Positions 29,790 through 38,803 of a stretch of 64,000 bases of DNA are shown here, in pieces. Made by a program: the position numbers and the translations under genes. The DNA is from Actinosynnema sp. ALI-1.44 (lineage in GTDB: Bacteria; Actinomycetota; Actinomycetes; Mycobacteriales; Pseudonocardiaceae). How positions within the stretch are numbered: position 1 is the stretch's first letter; the number at the start of each line of letters is the position of its first letter. The notes under the pieces were generated by a model. That model ran no database searches. It worked only from the letters and a program-made list of their open reading frames with translations, and was not told the DNA's origin. The stretch is from positions 372,001-436,000 of the forward strand of contig NZ_MTQO01000045.1 of NCBI RefSeq assembly GCF_001984155.1, written 5' to 3'.

Positions 29790-32294
29790 TCATGCGCTGC
29801 CTGGCCCGACGTCTGCCGCGATGAGCGGGCCGCGCAGAACTGCGGACGACGAGTGCTCGTCCGCACCTGTGTCGGGTTTTCCGGTACGGGCCTGGCCGTC
29901 CATGTCGTCGGCCACGAACGGATAGCCACCACTGCCGGCGTCGACGGCCGGGCTTGCCGACCCGATCCGGTATACCGGTCCGCTGCGGGCCAACTGCGGA
30001 TCCACAGCCCGCACGCCACGGGTGACTCCCACGTTCGCCGACCCCGTCGGCCATGCGATGTTCCCGGCGTAGGTGAGGTTCACCGGTGCCTTGACTTCGT
30101 TGAACAGCGTGCCCTGGCTGCCGGTGACCACGTTGTCGGCGATCACCGAGTCGACCGGGGCGTACTTGTAGTTGGCGCCGATCTCGACGTTGGAGATGTT
30201 GTTGACGAAGGTGTTGTTCACCACAGTCGCCCGGTAGACGCGCCAGTGCGCGTTGAGCGCGCCCGAGGTGTCCACGTCACCGCCGTCGAGTTGCAGCGCC
30301 GCGTCGTAGCCGGTGCCCGTCAGGCCTTCGAAGTAGTTGTTGTAGATCTTGTGGTCCTGGCCGTACACCCGGATTCCGCCGGTTCCCGGCTTGCCCTCGC
30401 CGAGGAAGAAGTTGCCGTGGAACGCACCGCGGTTGCCGTGCCGATGGGACAACGTGCCCTGCGAGGAGCGGAAGGTGTTGTAGCGGACCGTGTTGTCGTT
30501 GCTCTTCACGGAGATGATCTCCGGGTCGCCGTCGCAGTCCTCGAACAGGTTCGATTCGATCACCGTGAAGCCGCTCGAGCGGGAGATCTCGCTCCAGCCG
30601 ACCCGGATGGCCTCCATCTCGTTCTGCGCGCGCGGGCCGATCGCGCGGAAGTGGTTGTGATCGATCAGGTCGTGTTGCGACTGTTGGGTTTCCGATCCGT
30701 CGATGGTGATGAAGTTGCCGAGCTGGTGTTTCTCCTCGAACAGGTTGTGGTCGATCCGGTTGTGGTGGCTGCCGGCGCCCTGGATGATCACCCATTTCAG
30801 CGAGGAGCTCTCGGTCAGCCGGAAGTGGTTGCGGGTCAGTCGTACGTTGTTCGAGCCGGTGATCTTCAGCGTGTTGCTGTTGGTCCACTTCAGACCGTCG
30901 ACGACCACGTGCGAGGAGTTCGCGACCTCCAGCTGTCCGCCGGTGATCACGGCCTTGCCCCGGTTGGCCGCGGCGACGGTGATGGGCCGGTCGGCGGTGG
31001 CGTTCTTGCCGGTCAGTTTGCCGATGGTGTACTGCCCGTCGGCGAGCACGATCCGGTCCCCGGGCTGTGCGCTGGTGAACGCGCTCTGCAGCTGGGACGA
31101 GTTGGCCACCGGCACAGTCCGGCCAGGACCAGGTTGCTCGTCGCCTTCGTGCGAAACGACCAGGCGGTGGATCTTCACCTCGCCGTAGTTGCTGTCACTG
31201 CACGGCGACGCGTTGCCGCAGTTGGCTTGCGTGTATGCGCCTGCCTTGAAGTAGCCTCCGGTGAAGCTCTTCGAGAGCGTGGCCTTCAGCACTCCGTTGT
31301 AGTAGGCCTTGATTTTGCCGTCACTGACCACGAACTTCGCCTCGAACCTCGTGCCCAGTTCGTAGTCGTCGGTCACCAGCGTGTGCTTGTCGTTCCCGTC
31401 GGTGATGTAGAGCTTGCGGCCTTCCAGCCGGAACACCGAGACGTCGTCCTTGGCGTCGTGGATCTGGCCGGCGACGACGTTGGGCCGACCGCTGGGCGCC
31501 GCGGTGATGGCCTGGTCGATCACCATCGTGTGCGTGCCCGACGTCGACGACCAACTGGCCTTCGCACTGCCCGACATCTCGCGCAGTTCCGAGCGCGGGT
31601 AGTTCGACCCGCTGGTGGTCACGCCGTTGACCGCGGCGCGGAACTGGACCGCCTTGCAGTCCGGGGTCGCGCGGAACCACGGGTCGATGGAGTACGTGGC
31701 CAGTTCCGGCTGTTCGACGTTGAGCGGCTTCTCCTCCTCGCCGATCGGCAGCCCGATGTACCAGTTTCGCAGGTCCAGCACGTCAGCCGGATACTTGCAC
31801 TCACCTCCGCCGCCTCCGTCGGCACCGTTGACGGTCGTCTCGGTGATGCTGGTCCAGTTGTTGGAAGTGTTGCCGTGCCCGACGACGCGCAGATAGCGAC
31901 CGGAAGCGTCGGCGAAGTCGTAGTTCTGAAGCTGGAGTGTGTTGCCGCTGCTGGTTCTCCTGCTCAGCACCGTGGTCCACGACGATCCGTCGGCCGAGAG
32001 CTGGACATCGAAGGTGTCGCGCCGGGTGTCCCCCTTGTGCCAGGCGAGGGACACCGAACCGATGGTTTGTGGTCTGCCGAGGTCGTACCGGATCCACACG
32101 CCGTCGCCCTCGGCCGACCAGCGGGTGCTCAAGTTGTTGTCGAGAGTGTTGGCGGCGACGTTGCCGTCGTCCCCGACGGCCACCACTTCCGTCACCGGCA
32201 ACGGTGCACCCGCCGCCGCGGCGACCGTGCCAGAGGCCCCGACCAGTCCGGCCGCGAGCACCACGGCCAAGCCCACGTGACAAGCTCGTTTCAT
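29790..32294 (-). CDS. secreted discoidin-PL7-PL6 polysaccharide (alginate) lyase fusion
   Basis: 834 aa. Signal peptide ~1-28; F5/8 C (discoidin) carbohydrate-binding domain ~35-148; a Gly-rich linker; a PL7 alginate-lyase domain ~155-385 with its three signature motifs (RSELREM, QIHDA and YFKAGAYTQ); then a PL6 chondroitinase-B/alginate-lyase beta-helix ~395-830 with EAIRVG, CDGDPEIISVKS and GTLSHRHGN. Both catalytic domains look complete, so the enzyme probably combines endo-acting and exo- or differently specific uronate cleavage. It is encoded 6 bp downstream of the GH16-like gene. Alginate is the best substrate guess from the two families. Confidence 0.9.
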   Translation of the reverse strand: MKRACHVGLAVVLAAGLVGASGTVAAAAGAPLPVTEVVAVGDDGNVAANTLDNNLSTRWSAEGDGVWIRYDLGRPQTIGSVSLAWHKGDTRRDTFDVQLSADGSSWTTVLSRRTSSGNTLQLQNYDFADASGRYLRVVGHGNTSNNWTSITETTVNGADGGGGGECKYPADVLDLRNWYIGLPIGEEEKPLNVEQPELATYSIDPWFRATPDCKAVQFRAAVNGVTTSGSNYPRSELREMSGSAKASWSSTSGTHTMVIDQAITAAPSGRPNVVAGQIHDAKDDVSVFRLEGRKLYITDGNDKHTLVTDDYELGTRFEAKFVVSDGKIKAYYNGVLKATLSKSFTGGYFKAGAYTQANCGNASPCSDSNYGEVKIHRLVVSHEGDEQPGPGRTVPVANSSQLQSAFTSAQPGDRIVLADGQYTIGKLTGKNATADRPITVAAANRGKAVITGGQLEVANSSHVVVDGLKWTNSNTLKITGSNNVRLTRNHFRLTESSSLKWVIIQGAGSHHNRIDHNLFEEKHQLGNFITIDGSETQQSQHDLIDHNHFRAIGPRAQNEMEAIRVGWSEISRSSGFTVIESNLFEDCDGDPEIISVKSNDNTVRYNTFRSSQGTLSHRHGNRGAFHGNFFLGEGKPGTGGIRVYGQDHKIYNNYFEGLTGTGYDAALQLDGGDVDTSGALNAHWRVYRATVVNNTFVNNISNVEIGANYKYAPVDSVIADNVVTGSQGTLFNEVKAPVNLTYAGNIAWPTGSANVGVTRGVRAVDPQLARSGPVYRIGSASPAVDAGSGGYPFVADDMDGQARTGKPDTGADEHSSSAVLRGPLIAADVGPGSA

Positions 32295-32300
32295 CGGTCC

Positions 32301-33530
32301 TCACTTCCCGTCGTACGCGGCTCGGACGTCGTAGAGGCGGACCCAGTCGACTTCGAAGACCGCCGGGCGCAGGCCGCTGCTCCCGGTGAAGTTGTCGAGC
32401 TGGATGTTGAGATGGCCGGACGGCATGTCCTGGATGTTGCCCCGGTCGGCGTTCGCGCCGCCGGACAGGCGGAACCACTCGACGCCGTCGACGTAGCCGA
32501 CCAGGCCAGCCGGACTCCACTCGAACGCGAAGTTGTGCCACTGGGTCATGTCGACCGGACAGAGCTCACGCCGCTCCTTCTTGTCCGACGGGCTCTTCGG
32601 GTAGTGCAGGAACGCCTGCAGGCACTGCGCGTCCGGGTTGGAGTACTCCACCCAGTCGTACTCGCCGTCCTCCAGCCGCTTGCCCGAGGTCGGCCAGATC
32701 AGGTGCAGCGGGTGGTACAGGCCACCGGACGCGCCGGTGTTGCGTGAGCGGGAACGGATCTCCCACCGGCCGTACTGGCGATCCAGCTTCTGCCGCAACC
32801 ACCCGGTGTCGCCGTTGGCCTCCCCGCGCATCGTCATGATGCCGTTGGCCACGGTGCTGTTCTTCGCGCATCGGCGGCCGTTCTCGGCGTGCCCTTTCCA
32901 GCACCCGGGCGTACCGCCTTCGTTCCCTGAGGGCACGCCCCACTTCACTGGGTCCACCGGCCCGGTGTAGCCGAACTCGTCGGAGATCGGCAACGGCGTG
33001 CCCCACCCGTACCGCACCGCCGCCTGGCTCTGGTCTCCCCCACCACCGCCGTCGGCGCTGTTGACCTTTGTCTCGGCGATGCTGGTCCAGTCGTTGGAGG
33101 TGTTGCCGTGACCGACGATGCGCAGATACCGGCTCGGTGTGTCGGTGAAGTCGTAGTTCTGGAGCTGGAGCGTGGTGCCGCTGCTGGTCCTGTTGCTCAG
33201 TACGGTCGTCCATGACGTCGCGTCGTTGGACAGGCGTACGTCGAAGGTGTCGCGTCTGGTGTCGCCCTTGTGCCAGGCGATGGAGACCGAGCCGATGTCC
33301 TGCGGTCGGCCGAGGTCGTACTGAATCCACACGCCGGCGCCTTCGGCTGACCAACGGGTGTTCAGGTTGTTGTCCAGCGTGTTGGCCGCGACGTTGCCGT
33401 CGTCCGCACTGGCCATCACCGCTTCGACGGGCAACGGCGAACCGGCCGCCGCCGCTACGCCCGATGTTCCTGCCATGCCGGCCGTAAGCACTACGGCCAT
33501 GAACAACCGACGAGCTCGTTGTGGTTTCAC
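32301..33530 (-). CDS. secreted discoidin-GH16-like glycosidase
   Basis: 409 aa from the GTG at 33530, with GGAGAGAC upstream. Signal peptide ~1-29, discoidin domain ~35-150 (nearly a copy of the one in the downstream lyase), Gly linker, then a GH16-like jelly roll ~165-405. The E-x-D-x-x-E catalytic pattern reads GEYDWVEY. The segments GRWEIRSRSRN and WHNFAFEWSPAGLVGYVDG are typical GH16 strands. The substrate is probably a beta-linked or sulfated glucan/galactan; laminarin, agar and others cannot be distinguished. It is the first gene of a two-gene transcript that diverges from the ABC ATPase. Confidence 0.87.
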   Translation of the reverse strand: MKPQRARRLFMAVVLTAGMAGTSGVAAAAGSPLPVEAVMASADDGNVAANTLDNNLNTRWSAEGAGVWIQYDLGRPQDIGSVSIAWHKGDTRRDTFDVRLSNDATSWTTVLSNRTSSGTTLQLQNYDFTDTPSRYLRIVGHGNTSNDWTSIAETKVNSADGGGGGDQSQAAVRYGWGTPLPISDEFGYTGPVDPVKWGVPSGNEGGTPGCWKGHAENGRRCAKNSTVANGIMTMRGEANGDTGWLRQKLDRQYGRWEIRSRSRNTGASGGLYHPLHLIWPTSGKRLEDGEYDWVEYSNPDAQCLQAFLHYPKSPSDKKERRELCPVDMTQWHNFAFEWSPAGLVGYVDGVEWFRLSGGANADRGNIQDMPSGHLNIQLDNFTGSSGLRPAVFEVDWVRLYDVRAAYDGK

Positions 33531-33689
33531 GCGTCTCTCCACGTGTTCTCGATGCTCATGCCGGGGTCTACACTGTCGCTGACACCTCGGGACCAGTCCC
33601 GAGCACCGGTTTCTGCCACACTCTGTGAACGAACCAGCCGTTGGTCGCGCGAGCACCGGCCCGGCGCCGCTCGCTGCCGGGGAGGCCGC

Positions 33690-34433
33690 ATGGTGACTGC
33701 CGAACTGCGCGATCTCACCGTCCACATCGACACGGGCCAGTGGAGCGAGACCGTCCTCGCCGCGGTGAACCTCACCGTGCCGGAAGGCCAGATGACCGCG
33801 CTGCTCGGCGAATCCGGGTGTGGCAAATCCATGATCGCCGCCGCACTGACTGGCCGGCTACCCGCGTCGGCCCAGATCACCGGGCAAGTGCACATCAACG
33901 ACGCACACGTACAGGACCAGCGTCAGTGGCGGCAACTGCGCGGCCACACCATCGGCCTGGTGCCTCAGTCGGGAGCCACCGCCTTCACCGCGGCAGACCC
34001 AGTCGGCGCGCAGTTACTGGCGCTGGAACGTTCTCATCAGCGATGGACCGTCGACCGCGCGTGCGCCGCGGCCCGCTATCCCGTGGAAGCGTTCGATCTG
34101 TACCCGCAGCAGCACTCCAGCGGGCAGATCCAGCGGGCCGCGCTGGCAGCGGCGCTCCTGCCGGAACCCGATCTGCTCATCGCCGACGAACCCACCGCGT
34201 CCCTGGACACAGCCACCGCGTACGAAGTGTGGGGCACCCTGCGCGAGTACGCGGACGCCGGTGCCGCAGTGCTCGCCATCACGCAGGAAGTGCCCTTGCT
34301 GACCGCCATCGGCGTCGCCGACCGCATGGTGTTCATGCGCGACGGCCGAATCACCGTCGCCGGGCCCGCGACCGAGATCCCCTCCCTCGCCGACCCGTAC
34401 GTACAAGGCTTCTTCCAAGAGATCGGACAGTAA
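33690..34433 (+). CDS. solitary ABC transporter ATP-binding protein (oligopeptide/DppD-like) lacking the H-loop His
   Basis: 247 aa. Walker A GESGCGKS, a Q-loop (LVPQSG), signature HSSGQIQRAALA and Walker B LLIADEPTASLD are present, and resemblance is closest to the Dpp/Opp ATPases. The switch His is replaced by Gln: the segment reads LAITQEV where LLITHD is expected. No permease or binding-protein gene lies nearby and the protein is shorter than usual for DppD, without the C-terminal oligopeptide-binding extension. GGGGAGG precedes the ATG. It may partner with a distant permease or be decaying. Confidence 0.85.
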   Translation: MVTAELRDLTVHIDTGQWSETVLAAVNLTVPEGQMTALLGESGCGKSMIAAALTGRLPASAQITGQVHINDAHVQDQRQWRQLRGHTIGLVPQSGATAFTAADPVGAQLLALERSHQRWTVDRACAAARYPVEAFDLYPQQHSSGQIQRAALAAALLPEPDLLIADEPTASLDTATAYEVWGTLREYADAGAAVLAITQEVPLLTAIGVADRMVFMRDGRITVAGPATEIPSLADPYVQGFFQEIGQ

Positions 34434-34548
34434 CGCGCGGGGACCCCTCCCCAACCTGGTTGCTACCAACGAACCCAAAACCCCTCATGAGTGTTCACCG
34501 GGGTTCTGCCCCCGACGAGCACTCACGACGAGAGGAAAGGGTGCATCG

Positions 34549-35835
34549 GTGAAACGCATTCTGATCACCGTGCTGTGCGGGTGCGTGGCCCTCTGCTCGG
34601 TGGCGTTGCTCAGCTCACCGGCAACAGCGGCGACACTGTCCATCATCGCGGCGACGGCCAGCTCGGACGACGGCAACGGACCGGCCAACGCGATCGACGG
34701 CGACTTGTCCACCCGGTGGTCCGCAGCCGGTGACGGGGTCTGGATCCGCTTCGACCTCGGCTCGGTCGCCACCGTCGACTCGGTATCGCTGGCCTGGTAC
34801 GACGGGGACAAGCGGCGGGCGACGTTCGACATCCAGCTGTCCCGCGACGGCTCGGCGTGGTCGACCGTGGTGTCCCGGGCAAGCAGCAGCGGCACCACGC
34901 GCGGTCTCGAAGCGTACGGCTTCACCGGCGGGTCAGCCCGTTACGTGCGAATCGTCGGGTACGGCAATTCTTCCCCGGACTCGGGCAAGTGGACGAGCAT
35001 CACCGAGTCGACCGTATCCGGATCGCCCGGTGTTCCGCCCAAGCAGACCCTCGGAGTCGGCGGTGTGGCGACGCCGCCCGGTGCGGTCCTGGTCGCGGGT
35101 CGAAATTCCAAGTACACCATCGACTCCGGCGGCACGGCGGTCGCGCCCAAGGTCTACGACTGCCAGGGCAACACCATTCGCGGCGGCGTACTGATCAAAG
35201 CCGACCACGTGGTGATCCAGAACTGCCGCGTGGACGCCGCGCAGCAATACGGCATCTACTCGGACAACAACACCGACGTCACGATCCAGAACAACGACAT
35301 CAAGGGCGTCAAGGGTCCCGGTGACCTGAACGCCGTCACGTTCTTCGGCGACGGTCACAGAATCCTCTACAACACCGCCATCAACTTCGTGACCGGCGAC
35401 CCTGGCGACAGCCACACTGACTTCATCCAGACGTGGGTGTCCAGCTCGCACCCGACCGCCAGCGACAACGTGCAGATTCGCGGCAACAAGGCCATCGGCC
35501 CGGCCAACCCCGACCGTGACAACAGCATCCCCAGCATCCACCAGTTCCTGATGGCCGAGGACTACGGCCGCGGCGGCAACACCGGCGGCAACACAGACGG
35601 CATGAAGAACTGGATCGTGGCCGACAACGAGATCGGCGACAGCTGGAACCAGGCGATCAAGATAGACGGGCCGGACAACGTGTCGATCACCCGCAACAAG
35701 TTCGTGGGCTCCTCGACGTACGTCATGGACGTCACCTCGGCCTCGGCCGGTGTGAAGTTCTACAGCGACAACCAGGTGAGCTCCGACTACACATCACTCG
35801 GCATGGCGATCACCGCGGGCCCTGGACCCGCTTGA
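34549..35835 (+). CDS. secreted discoidin plus right-handed beta-helix protein
   Basis: 428 aa from a GTG start (VKRILITVLCGCVALCS); GGAAAGGG lies upstream. Signal peptide ~1-26, discoidin domain ~30-155 related to those in the two enzymes on the other strand, then a parallel beta-helix ~165-428 (repeated strands such as VVIQNCRVDAAQQYGIYSDNN and VTIQNNDIKG). Beta-helix proteins of this kind include uronate epimerases and polysaccharide lyases; no specific catalytic signature is evident. Being the third discoidin protein in 6 kb, it probably acts on the same polysaccharide as its neighbours. Confidence 0.85.
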   Translation: MKRILITVLCGCVALCSVALLSSPATAATLSIIAATASSDDGNGPANAIDGDLSTRWSAAGDGVWIRFDLGSVATVDSVSLAWYDGDKRRATFDIQLSRDGSAWSTVVSRASSSGTTRGLEAYGFTGGSARYVRIVGYGNSSPDSGKWTSITESTVSGSPGVPPKQTLGVGGVATPPGAVLVAGRNSKYTIDSGGTAVAPKVYDCQGNTIRGGVLIKADHVVIQNCRVDAAQQYGIYSDNNTDVTIQNNDIKGVKGPGDLNAVTFFGDGHRILYNTAINFVTGDPGDSHTDFIQTWVSSSHPTASDNVQIRGNKAIGPANPDRDNSIPSIHQFLMAEDYGRGGNTGGNTDGMKNWIVADNEIGDSWNQAIKIDGPDNVSITRNKFVGSSTYVMDVTSASAGVKFYSDNQVSSDYTSLGMAITAGPGPA

Positions 35836-35904
35836 AGCCACAATTCCGCAAGCACAGAGCACAGTGCGCCTGGCATGTGCGTGAATCGGGGCCTGGGCAA
35901 GCCT

Positions 35905-36190
35905 GGTGGTCAGTTCCTTTTGCCCTGCTCCGACTGCTCCCGATGAGTGACCGCCACAAGGACGTCGAGATCCTCGTGTTGCGTCACCAGATCGTGGTAC
36001 TCCAGCGGCAGCTCGGCGACACGCGAGCGCAGTTCACCACGGCCGACCGGGCGTTGCTCGCCGCGCTCCTACACCGCGTGCCACGCCAGACCTTGCACAG
36101 CCTTCGGCTGCCGGTACGTCCAGACACGATCCTGCGTTGGCATCGCGATCTGCTCCGCCGTCGGCACGCCAGGGTGTCTCGACCTCGGCA
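35905..36190 (+). pseudogene. N-terminal remnant of an integrase-type (DDE) transposase
   Basis: The frame reads PFALLRLLPMSDRHKDVEIL and continues LRHQIVVLQRQLG ... LRWHRDLLRRRHARVSRP. This is the conserved first ~95 residues of an actinobacterial integrase-core transposase. The coding then runs out and no catalytic core follows, so only a 5' fragment remains. It marks a rearrangement point between the polysaccharide genes and the radical SAM island. Confidence 0.75.
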
Positions 36191-36230
36191 AGCTACCTGT
36201 TCCCGAAGTGCGGCCAGGAGAAGCCCGCTG

Positions 36231-36716
36231 TCAACCGGTCCACCAGCTGGTGCGGCGGAGCGCGCCGGACCAGCTGAACGAGAAGTGCACGTGATCGGTG
36301 TGCGGATCCGGGCCGAAGTAGGTCCGCCAGCCCTCGGCGGCGGCGTAGGCCCCCCAGATCCTGTTGTCCCAGATCATGTACATGATGCCGAACCGTCTGG
36401 CCATGGCGTGCTCGTTCCCGCAGGCATCGGCTTCCAGCAGCTGGTTGAGGACCGCGTCGACGGCGTGCCGTTGTGAGTCGGCCGCGATTCCCCAATCCCA
36501 GGCGCGGCCCTCCTTGTGTTCGCTGGTGCCCCTCGACCCACACGGTCTGGTGATGCCACGATCGACCGTGTCCGGGAACCTCGTCAGAATGATCGTGCGG
36601 AAGCCGACCACGCCGGGCTTGGGCACGGGGTGGCATATCCGCTGCTCGTCCAGCGCGGCGTAGTCGTCGATGTGCCCACTGACGTACGACCGTCGCGGGA
36701 ACGTGAAAGACGTCAA
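36231..36716 (-). CDS. ARB_07466-type C-terminal domain protein, last gene of the radical SAM operon
   Basis: 161 aa if the TTG at 36716 is used. It overlaps the S9 peptidase stop as TTGA and has GGGAGAG a few bases upstream. The body (YAALDEQRICHPVPKPGVVG ... EHKEGRAWDWG ... MARRFGIMYMIWDNRIWGAY ... HTDHVHFSFSWSGA) is the domain found at the C terminus of many secreted actinobacterial proteins. His residues in SEHKEGRAWD and HTDHVHFS suggest a metal-dependent peptidase- or lysozyme-like site. No signal peptide is present, so it may be a cytoplasmic single-domain version or a truncated gene. Function in the operon is unknown. Confidence 0.65.
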   Translation of the reverse strand: MTSFTFPRRSYVSGHIDDYAALDEQRICHPVPKPGVVGFRTIILTRFPDTVDRGITRPCGSRGTSEHKEGRAWDWGIAADSQRHAVDAVLNQLLEADACGNEHAMARRFGIMYMIWDNRIWGAYAAAEGWRTYFGPDPHTDHVHFSFSWSGALRRTSWWTG

Positions 36717-38803
36717 CGGCTCTCCCAGTGACCACGCACCGTCTCGAGCAGGAAGGCGAGGAGCTCGGCCCGGAAGGACAGCTTGCCCAGATACGTCGCG
36801 GGCCCCTGGTGGGCACCATCGGACAGTTCCGCGCGCAGCAGGATTCGGTTGCCGTGGCTGTCGGCATGCCGGAGCGCGGCGACCCACTTGGCCGGCTTGT
36901 CCACCATCACCCTCGGGTCCCGGTACGTCGCCGTCACCAGCAGCGGAGGTCTCGGCGCGTCGGACACGCACTCATATGCGACGTAGGACCTCATGCAGTC
37001 GTATGTTGTCCGGTCGCGGGGGTCTCCGTACTCATCCCACTCGTTCGGCGTGAGCGGGATGCCGGGATCCAGCATGGAATTCAGGATGTCGACGGCAGGC
37101 GCCTCGGCGACCACGCCGGCCCACCGATCCGCGTAAGCGGTATAGACCGACGACACCACGATCCCTCCCGCGCACAGCCCCTCGCACACCACACCGTCAG
37201 GCGCCGCCCACCCCTCGGACACCAGGTGATCGCGCACGGCCACCAGGTCCGCGATGGAGTTCACCTTCTTATTGAGCCTCCCATCGAGCCACCACCTCCG
37301 GCCGCGCTCGCCGCCACCCCGCACATGAGCGATGGCACAGACGAAGCCCCGGTTCAGCAAACTCACGAGGACGGGGTCGAACGCCGGGTCCTTGGAGACC
37401 TCATAGGCGCCATAGACGGAGATGTGGCACGGGTTGGTGCCGTCCGGCACCACGTCCGAACGGTGGGCGATCGTCACCGGCACCTCGACACCATCCGCGC
37501 TCCGGGCCCACAACCTGCTGGTGACATAGCGATCGGCGGAGTAGAACCGGGAATCGCCACGATGGACCACTCGGCGTTCACCCGACCGGAGATCGACGCT
37601 CCACCTGCGCGGCGGATGGATCATCGATTCCGAGATCACGTCCACATGGTGGCTCTCATAGGGTGTCTTGAGGTCGAGGAATATGTCGCCGGCGGCCGTG
37701 TCCGGACTCACCACGAAGGACCGGCCGCCCGGGATCACCACCTCGAGAAACTGCCGGGCGTCGTCCTGCCGGCAGGACAGCACCATTCCTTCGGAGAACA
37801 CGTCGACCCGGCTGATGCGAACTCCGTCCCTGGCAGGAACGACTTCCCGCCAGGCGGATCTGTCCGGGGAAGCCACGGGTGCGGCCATCACACGGAACTC
37901 CGGCGCACCGTCGTTCGTCAGGATGATGAACTCCCCGCCGGACGCGCCTCTCACGTGCTCGACGAAGTACTGCAGACCTCGCCGCCGTTCCTTGATCAGC
38001 ATGGGCCGACCGCCACTGGCGGTGGCCGGGATCACGCGCTGCTCCGAGGTGTCGCGGTTCGCCGACGACACCACCACCCAGTCCCTGCTCCTGGTCAGTC
38101 GCAAGTGGACATGATGGCTCCGCTCACGCTCCTCATGGACCAGCACCCCGGGACCGTCGTCACCCGGGCGGTATCGGTAGGCACGGAACGGCCGATTGCA
38201 GTCGTCGATCTCGGTGAAGTAGAACTCCCGCGAATCAGCGCTCCACGCGCTTCCGTAGTACGTCCGCTCGAACCGCACGTCCAGGTCCCGGCCGCTGCGC
38301 AGGTCCCGAAACCGCAGTACATACGCTTCGCCCCCGGTCGTGTCCACCGAGTACGCCAGCCACCGCCCGTCCGGGCTCGGTTCGCACAAGCCCAGACGGA
38401 TGAACTCGCCGCCGGACGCCATCTCGTTCAGGTCGAGCGCGACCGTGGATGTGCCGTCACTCGTCCGTCGTTGTACGAGTCGCCTGTGGCGGCCGCCTTT
38501 CGGCACGCTCTCCATGGAGTACTCGTAGCACCCCAGTAGCCGAGGCGGTCCCGCGTACCCTGTGGGCGCGACGGTCAACGCTTCCGATACGAGGTCCCGA
38601 ACCAGTTTCCTCGACCGCAGCGTCTGGCTGTCGTAGTACGAGCGCTCGTCACGCAGGTAGGCGACGAAGTCGGGGGCATCGTGATCCCGCATCCACGCGT
38701 ACGGGTCGTTTCGTCGTTCGCCGTGCAGGTCGACGACATCGTCCACCCGTTTGGCGATGGGCGGGCCTGGGGACACGTTGTCCGTGTCTGTTCGGCTATC
38801 CAC
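36713..38803 (-). CDS. prolyl-oligopeptidase family (S9) protein with Cys at the nucleophile position
   Basis: 696 aa from the GTG at 38803, preceded by GGGAGA. The N-terminal beta-propeller (~60-410) is followed by the alpha/beta hydrolase domain. In the nucleophile elbow, where oligopeptidase B-like enzymes have G-x-S-x-GG, this protein reads GLCAGG, with Cys544 encoded by TGC at 37172-37174. The other triad parts can be matched: Asp in YRDPRVMVDKPAKW and His in GAHQGP. Thus it is either a Cys-dependent peptidase or acyl transferase/ligase, or a non-hydrolytic relative. It overlaps the MFS stop by 8 bp. In this operon it may trim or ligate the modified peptide. Confidence 0.88.
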   Translation of the reverse strand: MDSRTDTDNVSPGPPIAKRVDDVVDLHGERRNDPYAWMRDHDAPDFVAYLRDERSYYDSQTLRSRKLVRDLVSEALTVAPTGYAGPPRLLGCYEYSMESVPKGGRHRRLVQRRTSDGTSTVALDLNEMASGGEFIRLGLCEPSPDGRWLAYSVDTTGGEAYVLRFRDLRSGRDLDVRFERTYYGSAWSADSREFYFTEIDDCNRPFRAYRYRPGDDGPGVLVHEERERSHHVHLRLTRSRDWVVVSSANRDTSEQRVIPATASGGRPMLIKERRRGLQYFVEHVRGASGGEFIILTNDGAPEFRVMAAPVASPDRSAWREVVPARDGVRISRVDVFSEGMVLSCRQDDARQFLEVVIPGGRSFVVSPDTAAGDIFLDLKTPYESHHVDVISESMIHPPRRWSVDLRSGERRVVHRGDSRFYSADRYVTSRLWARSADGVEVPVTIAHRSDVVPDGTNPCHISVYGAYEVSKDPAFDPVLVSLLNRGFVCAIAHVRGGGERGRRWWLDGRLNKKVNSIADLVAVRDHLVSEGWAAPDGVVCEGLCAGGIVVSSVYTAYADRWAGVVAEAPAVDILNSMLDPGIPLTPNEWDEYGDPRDRTTYDCMRSYVAYECVSDAPRPPLLVTATYRDPRVMVDKPAKWVAALRHADSHGNRILLRAELSDGAHQGPATYLGKLSFRAELLAFLLETVRGHWESR

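Noticed and set aside
29667-32747. 1026-codon open frame on the plus strand
   Set aside because: Antisense shadow of the PL7-PL6 lyase and part of the GH16-like gene. No domain is recognisable in it.
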